The notes beneath the pieces are model-generated. The model had not been told where the DNA came from. It was given only the letters and a program-made list of their open reading frames with translations, and did no database searches. The position numbers were made by a program, and so were the translations under genes. Positions 10,257 through 17,310 of a stretch of 43,241 nt of DNA are shown here, piece after piece. How positions within the stretch are numbered: position 1 is the stretch's first letter; each line of letters opens with the position of its first letter. This stretch comes from Alteribacillus sp041949975. GTDB lineage: Bacteria > Bacillota > Bacilli > Bacillales > Marinococcaceae. The stretch covers positions 1 through 43,241 of the forward strand of contig NZ_JBHFQG010000032.1 of the NCBI RefSeq assembly GCF_041949975.1, read 5' to 3'.

Positions 10257-10275
10257 ACATCTAATTATAACAATA
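10257..10275 (-). promoter_or_regulatory. candidate promoter of the hsdMSR operon
   Basis: In the 94-base gap between the recombinase and hsdM there is a perfect -10 TATAAT on the minus strand (10269-10264) with an upstream TG, making an extended -10; no convincing -35 is seen. It would give a leader of about 40 bases and allow hsdMSR to be expressed apart from the recombinase. Confidence 0.45.
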
Positions 10276-10312
10276 GATAACTAATTCTTCTTTTTTAAAA
10301 ACAATTGATATA

Positions 10313-10921
10313 CTAATGTTCTTGTAAGTTTTTTCTTATATTGTATATAGTATTCCTTGAAACCCCTACTTCCCTATGGATATCCATCACACTTTTTCCT
10401 GTTTTCAATAATTGTACCACCCGATCATAAATAACTTTATCCTTACCGGTTGCACCAGAATGGTAACGTTTCTTTCCACCTTTAAACTTTCCTTGAGCTT
10501 TCGCAATTTCAATTCCTTCTCGTTGTGCTGCTCTTATTCGTTCTCGTTCTTCATCCACCATCCAAGATAATAAAGTAAGTACGATATCAGATACCAGCTG
10601 TCCTACTCCCTCAAGATCCTTGTACCTTCTTGTATCAAGGACTGGCATATTTAGAACGACGATATCAATTTCTTCTTCCATTAAGGACTTCCATTCATTT
10701 CGAATGTCTTCCTTATTACGACCGAAACGACTCAGATCGTGAACGACTAAGACATCTCCAAAACGCATTTTCGATCGCATCTCATGATAAACGGGACGAT
10801 TTAAATCTTTTCCGGATTGTTTTTCCTGATAAATACGCTCGCAGCCAAACTCCTCTAACTCTTTTATCTGCCGAGACAAATTTTGATCTTTGGAACTTAC
10901 TCTAGCGTACCCAAAAATCAT
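10313..10921 (-). CDS. serine recombinase, resolvase/invertase family
   Basis: This is a small serine site-specific recombinase of the resolvase/DNA-invertase type, which cuts and re-joins short sites through a phosphoserine intermediate. The 202-residue protein starts at the ATG at 10921, which follows GGGAGG by seven bases; an upstream in-frame GTG at 10936 overlaps that site. Motifs are YARVSSKDQN with nucleophile S9, and VHDLSRFGRN with R65 and R68. The long helix follows (about 100-140), then a C-terminal Hin-type helix-turn-helix (SVMDIHREVGVSRNTIYNIR). No transposon ends or partner transposase are seen. It may be the relic of a mobile element that delivered the island, or an active recombinase acting on the repeats just upstream. 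Confidence 0.88.
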   Translation of the reverse strand: MIFGYARVSSKDQNLSRQIKELEEFGCERIYQEKQSGKDLNRPVYHEMRSKMRFGDVLVVHDLSRFGRNKEDIRNEWKSLMEEEIDIVVLNMPVLDTRRYKDLEGVGQLVSDIVLTLLSWMVDEERERIRAAQREGIEIAKAQGKFKGGKKRYHSGATGKDKVIYDRVVQLLKTGKSVMDIHREVGVSRNTIYNIRKNLQEH

Positions 10922-10939
10922 CTTTTTTCCTCCCACCTA

Positions 10940-11022
10940 TTGAACAAGTCTGTTTGAACATGTGAATACCCTGATTTTACTGGATTCCTTTTTGTTTGTA
11001 CAGGGTGTACTCAGGTTAAACA
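10940..11022. repeat. repeat cluster upstream of the recombinase, possible res/operator site
   Basis: Just upstream of the recombinase are two direct copies of TTGAACA (10940-10946 and 10954-10960), a small inverted repeat GTACA-N3-TGTAC (about 10998-11010), and flanking GTTT/AAAC arms. Resolvases commonly act on, and repress themselves from, clusters of imperfect inverted repeats placed directly before their gene. This assignment is an inference from position and pattern only. Confidence 0.3.
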
Positions 11023-11030
11023 AACTTTCT

Positions 11031-11064
11031 AACCCTTCAACTGTGTGTTAAAAGTTGAAGGGTT
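11031..11064. terminator. hairpin after the DUF262 gene
   Basis: A perfect 12-bp stem (11031-11042 with 11053-11064, 10-base loop) lies 66 bases downstream of the leftward DUF262 gene. On the minus strand it is followed by AGAAAGTTTG, a poor U-tract, so it could be a weak terminator or an mRNA-stabilising stem. Confidence 0.5.
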
Positions 11065-11129
11065 ATCTCCAGGAGCGAGAACACATATTTTAAAAAATTT
11101 GATATATTAAGCCTGCTGGATTTCTAAAT

Positions 11130-12926
11130 TCATAGCCTTTCATAAAATGTTCTAATCTTGTTTACTATCAATTTTCTTCGTTCTTGTAAAAATTGCTCAT
11201 AGTCACTGGCTTCCATATTAAAAATGGATTCTGGAATACAATTCATTTTCATGTTGTATATTAGCTCATCATCATTATCTATTTCTCCTATCAATAATTT
11301 ATCTTTATTTATTTGTTCCTTTACTTTATTTAGATAGGATTTAGGGGCCTCTGCTTTTATGGCTAAATTTACGGCTTGCTCTGTAAAAACGTAATTTGCT
11401 ATTTGGTTATATTGTCTTCTATTGTTGTAACCATTGGACTGAAGATATTTCTTTGGAAACACATGATGAACATCGCCGCGTTCTTCAATTAAATGCTGAA
11501 CCGTAATAGATTTTGAGAGAAATGCATTATCGTTATCATAGATTTGGGACATGATATATAAGTTGAAGTATGGACTGCTAGATACGGAAGTATCCAAGTT
11601 TCCTATTAAAATATTATCCCAATACGCATCAGATAATTCGCCCGCCTCCACATTGTTTACATACGTCATAGGATTCTCATTAGCGGCAAAACGTTTTATA
11701 TCAAAATCAAACATAGATTCTGGTGAACCCGAATATCTTTCTGTCAGAATAGAAGCCACTAGCCACTTACGCACGATTTTATTAATATCCGATGCATTTA
11801 TATTCTTTTCTCTTAAAAGTAAAAACAAAGCATAAGCAAAATTTAACGCATTTTGAGAACGAACTAATTTTGCGTTTATCACTCCTGCAGATTTTAGCAC
11901 CATTATAAAACGCTTAAAGTTGGTTTCATCAATAAATTTCAATACACCATCATATAATTTCTCAAAAGATTCTTCTGTAATTTCTTCCTTGTATTCTCTT
12001 GTCTCAAAGTCACGACCTGATAATAGGCTTACCAAATTAGATAATTTTCCTCGCAAAAATTTGAATGTAAACGCTACACGTAATAAATCTGAATAACTGG
12101 GTTCATAAATATTAGTATTATAATCTTTGACCCACTTGATTTTATTGAAGTTTTCGGTATTCGCAAATTCTATGTCATTATCTTTAATGTTGTCATAAAC
12201 AGAAGGCTTTTTAATTAAATTGCAGAAATAATCAATCGTTTTTCGAACTAGAGGGCCTTCATATTTATCATTCACAGATATTTTAGACATAGCAAAATCA
12301 GCTTGACTCAAATTGACACCTGCCGAATTAATACGGATAAAAATCTCTGTGACTACTTCTATATCAAGGGTATGAGCCAGCTCTATAATACCAATGGAAC
12401 TATACCTTACTTGGGATAGTTTCTGAATAATTTCATTTAATTCATTTCTAGAAATCTCAGGGTTTTCATTACAATAACTATCAATAAAGCCGAATGTATC
12501 AAAACCTTGTTGAAATATTTCAGCTATATCTGGAATCCATCTTTTATCTTTACGAATGGCAGGATTCTGAACTTCAAATATTTCCTCAATGGGATTAAAA
12601 GCAATTTTTATCCGTTTTTTCTTATAGTCATGATCCACGACTTCCTTCCCTGAAATAGCTGCCATTAAAGCAGTCACACGTTGCTGGCCATCGATTAATA
12701 TCTTTTTACCATGAGAAACCGTGCCGTCTTTTAATCGTGCCTCTGGGTTTTGCCAAGTAATTATGTATCCAACCGGATAATCTTTATATAACGAGTCCAT
12801 TAAATCTCTAACTTTAGAAGACTTCCATACAAACGGTCGCTGTATTTCTGGAATAGCAATAATATCTTGCTCAATCCAACTAAGAAGCGCATTTACTGTG
12901 CTGTTATTTACATTATAATTGGACAT
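11130..12926 (-). CDS. GmrSD-like DUF262/DUF1524 (HNH) restriction protein
   Basis: The 598-residue protein combines an N-terminal DUF262 domain with the diagnostic ILIDGQQRVTAL motif (DGQQR at 79-83), and a C-terminal HNH-type nuclease resembling DUF1524/GmrSD_C. The latter shows DVHHVFPKKYL (H487, H488, P491), then an asparagine-rich IAN motif and NLAIKAEAPKSYL. This architecture is found in type IV restriction enzymes such as GmrSD, where DUF262 is an NTP-dependent sensor and the HNH domain cuts modified phage DNA. Its target here is unknown. The ATG at 12926 follows GGGAGGAT. It is a single-gene unit, AT-rich, between the recombinase and a metabolic operon, and its leader carries an intrinsic terminator. 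A role in defence is inferred from domains and from the neighbouring Gabija and type I systems. Confidence 0.85.
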   Translation of the reverse strand: MSNYNVNNSTVNALLSWIEQDIIAIPEIQRPFVWKSSKVRDLMDSLYKDYPVGYIITWQNPEARLKDGTVSHGKKILIDGQQRVTALMAAISGKEVVDHDYKKKRIKIAFNPIEEIFEVQNPAIRKDKRWIPDIAEIFQQGFDTFGFIDSYCNENPEISRNELNEIIQKLSQVRYSSIGIIELAHTLDIEVVTEIFIRINSAGVNLSQADFAMSKISVNDKYEGPLVRKTIDYFCNLIKKPSVYDNIKDNDIEFANTENFNKIKWVKDYNTNIYEPSYSDLLRVAFTFKFLRGKLSNLVSLLSGRDFETREYKEEITEESFEKLYDGVLKFIDETNFKRFIMVLKSAGVINAKLVRSQNALNFAYALFLLLREKNINASDINKIVRKWLVASILTERYSGSPESMFDFDIKRFAANENPMTYVNNVEAGELSDAYWDNILIGNLDTSVSSSPYFNLYIMSQIYDNDNAFLSKSITVQHLIEERGDVHHVFPKKYLQSNGYNNRRQYNQIANYVFTEQAVNLAIKAEAPKSYLNKVKEQINKDKLLIGEIDNDDELIYNMKMNCIPESIFNMEASDYEQFLQERRKLIVNKIRTFYERL

Positions 12927-12944
12927 AAAAATCCTCCCACTTCC

Positions 12945-12979
12945 AAAAAAAAATGACGCCTTTTTATCTCTGGCATCAT
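12945..12979 (-). terminator. leader terminator/attenuator before the DUF262 gene
   Basis: Read leftward, ATGATGCC (12979-12972) pairs with GGCGTCAT (12960-12953; one G-U pair, 11-base loop) and is followed by an unbroken run of eight to nine T (12953-12945). Only six bases further on is the ribosome binding site GGGAGGAT of the DUF262 gene. This is a textbook intrinsic terminator located between that gene's promoter and its start codon. A near-copy of the left arm, GATGATGGCC, lies at about 13005-12996. Confidence 0.75.
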
Positions 12980-13071
12980 GTCTATATTTTTTATACGGGC
13001 CATCATCTAAGATCTACATTTTTACAAACAGTAAAGTTAATAAATGAATGTTTCAATTCCTTTACATTAAA

Positions 13072-13100
13072 AGTATATTATGCCTGTATAAATTTTACAA
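13072..13100 (-). promoter_or_regulatory. promoter of the DUF262 gene
   Basis: On the minus strand TTGTAA (13100-13095) and TATACT (13077-13072) are separated by exactly 17 bases. Transcription would begin near 13065, giving a leader of about 140 bases that contains the terminator hairpin before the start codon. The 250-base gap 12945-13194 holds otherwise only the hairpins noted. Confidence 0.55.
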
Positions 13101-13173
13101 GATAGATTTCCAAGAAAAACTAGTTATTAGATAATAAAGTTAATTTTTCAAAAGCCTCTAGGCAACAAAATGA

Positions 13174-13192
13174 GGCACTTTTTGAAAGTGCC
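13174..13192 (-). terminator. terminator of the LacI/TRAP operon
   Basis: An 8-bp perfect stem GGCACTTT/AAAGTGCC with a 3-base loop lies two bases after the last gene of the long leftward operon. On the minus strand it is followed by the T-rich TCATTTTGTTG. Confidence 0.65.
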
Positions 13193-13194
13193 CT

Positions 13195-14400
13195 TTATTG
13201 TTTCGTGGATTTTTCGTTTGTTAATAGGTGCTTCATCACCTTGCCGCCGGGGTTTCGGGCTAATTCGTCTATCAAATGAATATGTTCTGGAACCTTGTAA
13301 TCAGCGAGGTGTTGAGCGACAAATTGTAGAACCTTCTCTTTTTCAACGGAACGATTTTCTGGAACGACAAAGGCTTCTACACATTCGCCGAACAGCTTAT
13401 GGGGGGCTCCTTTTACGGCTGCTTCTTTTATGTCAGGATGTTTAAGCAGGACACTCTCTACTTCTATCGAGTAAATTTTCTCGCCTCCCCGGTTGATCAT
13501 GTCTTTTTTTCGATCTTTGATGTAAAGAAAGCCGTCTTGATCCAGGCAGGCGTAGTCCCCGGTTTTCCAATACCCCTCTTCAAAGCTTGTTTTGTTTGCT
13601 TTTTCGTTGTTCCAGTATCGAGGTATGACCATCGGTCCTTTCACCCATAGCTCTCCAATTTCCCCATAGGCACATTCTTTATTGTCTTCTGTTATGATTT
13701 TCACCTCTACTCCTTGCACGGGTTTTCCTACCGCTTCTATTTTGCTCTCCAGATAGACCTGCGGCATGATGGCCGTAGGGGAAGACGTTTCTGTGGCACC
13801 GTATGTGTTATGAAGGTTTGCGTTCGGAAACCATTTTCTCAGCTCTTGTAATAAAGGCGTATTCATCGGGGCCCCTCCATACGCAACGACTTGTATGCCT
13901 TTAAATGAAGAAAATGAATTCTTTTCGCAGGTTGAAACAAGCATTTGGTAGATAGCAGGAACATTAAATAAAAAGGTAATGCCTTCCTTCTCGATGGTTT
14001 GGATAAATGGCGTCGTCTGGTATCGGGGTAAAATAACACTCTTCCCCCCGACTCTGACCATATGAAACATCTGGCCAATCAGACCGGTCACATGAAACAT
14101 CGGAACAGCTAACAAGGTAACCGTTTTGTTATTCGTTGATAGATGCTTTTCATAGTTTAATACCGAGTGAAGAATGTTACCGTGTGATAGCATTGCTCCT
14201 TTTGGTTTCCCCTTTGTTCCTGAAGTATAAATACGCCCAGCTTCCCTCGAAGAACGTCTGCGAATTGGTATACTGTTTTTTTTCAAAGCATGATACGTTT
14301 TTCTATTATGTTGAAACACCACCGCCTCTTTATGAGGGCAGCGTGCAGCACTGTCGTGTAATAAGTCATATAGATTTATTGGACGTTCTGGTCTAGTCAT
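13195..14400 (-). pseudogene. acyl-CoA synthetase with internal in-frame deletion
   Basis: This is an AMP-forming acyl-CoA synthetase of the ANL superfamily, but only 401 residues long against about 510 for the family. The N-terminus (NLYDLLHDSAARCPHKEAVV) runs only to about residue 45. It is then joined through an odd basic stretch (IPIRRRSSREAGR) to the ATP-binding P-loop IYTSGTKGKPKGAM, so roughly 100 residues of the first subdomain are missing while the frame stays open. The rest is intact: NTYGATETSS, YWKTGD, the hinge region DRKKDMINRGGEKIY and the catalytic lysine segment NPGGKVMK. It is last in the leftward operon, 15 bases after dctM. The deleted part builds the N-terminal scaffold, so the enzyme is probably inactive; a remodelled enzyme cannot be excluded. 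Confidence 0.7.
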
Positions 14401-14415
14401 TGCCCTTCTCTCCTT

Positions 14416-15687
14416 TTACTCTAATGATGGAAGCCACGTCGATAACTCTGGAATGAAGCTGATAATCATTAAGTCTAGTAAGACAATAAGTACAAATGGA
14501 ATCACCGCTTTAGACATGTTCATAATGCTTACCTTTGATATTTGTGAGGCAACGAAAAGGTTTAGACCTACAGGCGGGGTAAACATCCCCATTGCTAGAT
14601 TTACGATCATAATGACACCGAAATGAAGGGGATCAATGCCAAATTCGGTTGCGACCGGAAGTAAAATTGGGACAAAAATTAAAATAGCGGCCGCTGCTTC
14701 GATAAACATGCCTGCAACAAGCAGCAGGACGTTGGCAATAAGAATAAACACAATCATACTTGTCGTCGCATTGAGAAAAAGCTCAGAGATATACATAGGT
14801 ACCCGCAGGTTTTGCATGATATAACTGTATAAACCGGCTGTACCAATAATACTTAGAATGGTCGACGTCGTTACAGCGGACGTCGTAAAAATATTTTTTA
14901 AGTCTTTGAAACTGATCTCTTTGTAAACAAATACACCTATTACAAAAGAGTAGGCTACCGCCACAACAGCAGCTTCTGTTGGAGTAAAAACCCCGCCGTA
15001 AATTCCGCCTAAAATAATCACGGGCATGATGAGTGCGAGCATCGCTTTTCGCCCGGTTACAAATAGTTCCTTCAAAGAGCTTTTTTCAGATCCTCCATAA
15101 CCTTTTATTTTTGAAAAGATATAGGCATAGAGAATTAAAGTAATGGTAATCAGCATACCTGGAATGATGCCGGCAAAAAACATGTCACCAATAGAAACAT
15201 TGGCTGCGATACCATACAAAATCATCGGAATACTAGGAGGAATAATAACACCTAGAGCCCCAGCTGTTGCCTGGTTTACGGAGGCAAACTTTACATTGTA
15301 ACCTTTATGAACCATCGCCGGAATCAATATCGAACCGATAGCGGCAGTGGTAGCTGCGCCTGAACCTGAAATAGCAGCGAAAAACAATGACGTCAAAATA
15401 GCAACAATCGCTAGGCCTCCTGACATGTTGCCGACGATGGCGTTTGAGAAATCGACCAGCCTCTGGGAAATCCCGCCGTGCTGCATAAGATACCCTGCTA
15501 AGATAAAAAACGGGATGGCCATCAAAGGAAAGGAGTTGATTGAATTAAAAATCTGCTGAATCACTACTACCATCCTGGTAAGATCTCCAGCCCATACAGT
15601 AACTGCGCTGGCCAGTCCTAAAGAGAATGCAATGGGCAGCCCTATGACAAATAGCACCCCCAGAAGGCAAAATAACAAAGCTATCAC
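14416..15687 (-). CDS. dctM: TRAP transporter large permease (DctM)
   Basis: DctM is the large membrane subunit of a tripartite ATP-independent periplasmic-type transporter that takes up organic acids using a sodium or proton gradient. The 423-residue protein is hydrophobic throughout, with about 12 segments, and has family features such as FPLMAIPFFILAGYLM near residue 55, SGSGAATTAAIG, and the C-terminal NLAMGMFTPPVGLNLFVAS. The GTG start overlaps the dctQ stop as GTGA and follows GGAGGATGCAGC. Length is normal for the family. It sits between dctQ and the damaged acyl-CoA synthetase; the likely substrate is a short carboxylic or hydroxy acid, judged from the CoA transferase and thiolase in the same operon. 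Confidence 0.93.
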   Translation of the reverse strand: MIALLFCLLGVLFVIGLPIAFSLGLASAVTVWAGDLTRMVVVIQQIFNSINSFPLMAIPFFILAGYLMQHGGISQRLVDFSNAIVGNMSGGLAIVAILTSLFFAAISGSGAATTAAIGSILIPAMVHKGYNVKFASVNQATAGALGVIIPPSIPMILYGIAANVSIGDMFFAGIIPGMLITITLILYAYIFSKIKGYGGSEKSSLKELFVTGRKAMLALIMPVIILGGIYGGVFTPTEAAVVAVAYSFVIGVFVYKEISFKDLKNIFTTSAVTTSTILSIIGTAGLYSYIMQNLRVPMYISELFLNATTSMIVFILIANVLLLVAGMFIEAAAAILIFVPILLPVATEFGIDPLHFGVIMIVNLAMGMFTPPVGLNLFVASQISKVSIMNMSKAVIPFVLIVLLDLMIISFIPELSTWLPSLE

Positions 15688-16181
15688 GCTGCATCCTCCT
15701 TTTTCGTGTATTGGTCAATAATTAACGCAATGGAATTGATGAAAATCAGTATGCCTCCAACTGGAATTGCAAGATTTGGAAATTGCATAGAAACTCCAGT
15801 ACTCGGTGCACGTTGAATGGCGACATTTCCTACCATTTCGATTCCATAAACAATAAGAATAAGAGAAAATATGGCTCCAAGCGTGAAGACAATGGTGTTT
15901 AAAACTTGTTTTACACGTCCTTTTAACAACTCATTTACTAAGTCTATAGAGATTAATGTTCCTTTTCGGTAAGCATATGCCGCCCCTAAGAGGGTCAGCC
16001 ATATCATGAGAAATCTAGCTATTTCTTCAGAAAAGGTTAACGGAGTACCCATTACAAAACGCGCAAATACCTGCCAAAATATAAGAATGGTCATTATGAT
16101 CAGCTGGATGGCAAGTACCCATTCAATCAGTCGGTTCATCATGTTTACTCCACGATTAAATAACAATAGCGCCTGCTTCAT
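15684..16181 (-). CDS. dctQ: TRAP transporter small permease (DctQ)
   Basis: DctQ is the small four-helix membrane subunit that pairs with DctM. The 165-residue protein has four hydrophobic segments (about 18-38, 50-68, 90-112 and 135-155) and the family motif FARFVMGTPLTFSEEIARFLMIWLT region with the conserved acidic pair. The ATG at 16181 follows AAAGGGG by seven bases. It overlaps dctM by four bases and is separated from dctP by a 99-base gap holding a large hairpin, which probably sets the ratio of binding protein to permease. Confidence 0.9.
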   Translation of the reverse strand: MKQALLLFNRGVNMMNRLIEWVLAIQLIIMTILIFWQVFARFVMGTPLTFSEEIARFLMIWLTLLGAAYAYRKGTLISIDLVNELLKGRVKQVLNTIVFTLGAIFSLILIVYGIEMVGNVAIQRAPSTGVSMQFPNLAIPVGGILIFINSIALIIDQYTKKEDAA

Positions 16182-16211
16182 ATGAATTCCCCTTTTTCAA
16201 AAGAAGAAAGA

Positions 16212-16263
16212 GCTGTTCTTTTCCTTAAGAGTCGAGCATGGATACTCTTATAAAAAGAACAGC
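16212..16263 (-). promoter_or_regulatory. intra-operon hairpin between dctP and dctQ
   Basis: An 11-bp perfect outer stem (GCTGTTCTTTT with AAAAGAACAGC; 16253-16263 and 16212-16222) encloses a second 7-bp stem (TAAGAGT/ACTCTTA; 16226-16232 and 16244-16250). On the minus strand it is followed by TCTTTCTTCTTTT, a broken U-tract. Such stems between a binding-protein gene and permease genes typically protect the upstream mRNA or terminate part of the transcripts. Confidence 0.6.
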
Positions 16264-16280
16264 ATCTTTTTAATCTCCTT

Positions 16281-17306
16281 TTAGTAGTCAAAATTTATCG
16301 CAGCGTCAACGAGATCTTCTCCTACCTCTGGAGCCCATTTCTCAATGACCGGCTCTGCTTTTTCACGGAACGCTTCATGGTCTGGTTCTGTGACTTCCAT
16401 CCCCTCATTCTCAAGCTCTTCTAAATACATTTCCTCTTGCTTCTGGCTTTCTTCTCTCTGAACCGGCAAGGCAGCAGCCGCCGCTTCCATAATCGCTTCC
16501 TGATCCTCTTCGCTAAAGCTGTCGTATAATGTTTTACTCATCATTAATGGAGCCGGGTGATAAACATGCTGGGTCAAGTTTAAATAATCCTGGACTTCAT
16601 AGAAGTTCACATCATAAATGGTTGGAAGAGGGTTTTCCTGGCTTTCCATGACACCCTGCTGCAGAGCAGTATACACTTCGTCCCACGCCATCGGAGTCGC
16701 ATTAGCTCCAAATGTCTTCCATGTATCCACTTGTACTTCACTCTCCTGGGTACGATGATCAATCCCTTCTAAGTCTTCCGGCTTTTCCACTGGACGGACA
16801 GAGTTGGTGTTATGACGGAAGCCATTTTCCATCCAGGCCAGCACCTTCACGTTTGTTTCATCCTCTACTATTTGAGCTAGCTCGTCTCCATGCTCACTAT
16901 CAAGAAAGGCATATGCGTGATCATGATTTTCAAAAACGTAAGGAAGGTCAAAGAGAAGGAATTCCTTCATAAATCCTCCCATTGGACCGGTCGAAATAAT
17001 GCCGGCGTCTACCGTGTCCGAACTCATGCCTTCAAATACTTCACGCTCGGCACCAAGGGCATTATCGTAATGAGGAGTAATGGTAATCCGACCGTCAGTA
17101 AGCGCTTCCAATTCTTCGCCGAATTTTAATACTCCGACACCCTGTTGAGATTCAGCCCCAAGAGGAAGGCTCACATCAATGACCACTTCCTCTTCAGACT
17201 GTGCACTGCTTTCCTGACTTTCTCCGTTTCCGTTCCCGCATGCTGCCATGAATGCAACCATCACTGCTGTGCAAATCGCACCTGCTGCTTTTCTATTTCT
17301 TTTCAT
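16281..17306 (-). CDS. dctP: TRAP transporter substrate-binding lipoprotein (DctP)
   Basis: DctP captures the substrate outside the membrane and delivers it to DctQM. The start was set at the ATG at 17306, eight bases after GGAGG; an upstream in-frame TTG at 17321 overlaps that site. The 341-residue product has a basic N-terminus, a hydrophobic stretch and a lipobox FMAAC with C23 as the lipidation site, then an acidic linker (ESQESSAQSEEEV). The DctP fold follows: LPLGAESQQGVGVLKFGEELEALT, ISTGPMGGFMKEFLLFDLPYVF, and the NPLPTIYDVNFYEVQDYL region. The binding-site arginine motif typical of the family appears as FRHNTNSVRPV. The very acidic sequence would suit a salt-tolerant host. Its ribosome binding site lies inside the end of the CoA transferase gene. 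Confidence 0.92.
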   Translation of the reverse strand: MKRNRKAAGAICTAVMVAFMAACGNGNGESQESSAQSEEEVVIDVSLPLGAESQQGVGVLKFGEELEALTDGRITITPHYDNALGAEREVFEGMSSDTVDAGIISTGPMGGFMKEFLLFDLPYVFENHDHAYAFLDSEHGDELAQIVEDETNVKVLAWMENGFRHNTNSVRPVEKPEDLEGIDHRTQESEVQVDTWKTFGANATPMAWDEVYTALQQGVMESQENPLPTIYDVNFYEVQDYLNLTQHVYHPAPLMMSKTLYDSFSEEDQEAIMEAAAAALPVQREESQKQEEMYLEELENEGMEVTEPDHEAFREKAEPVIEKWAPEVGEDLVDAAINFDY

Positions 17307-17310
17307 CCTT

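Noticed and set aside
6917..11064. Phase-variable type I specificity by recombinase-driven hsdS inversion
   Set aside because: Only one hsdS copy is present and no inverted partial copy or long inverted repeats flank it.
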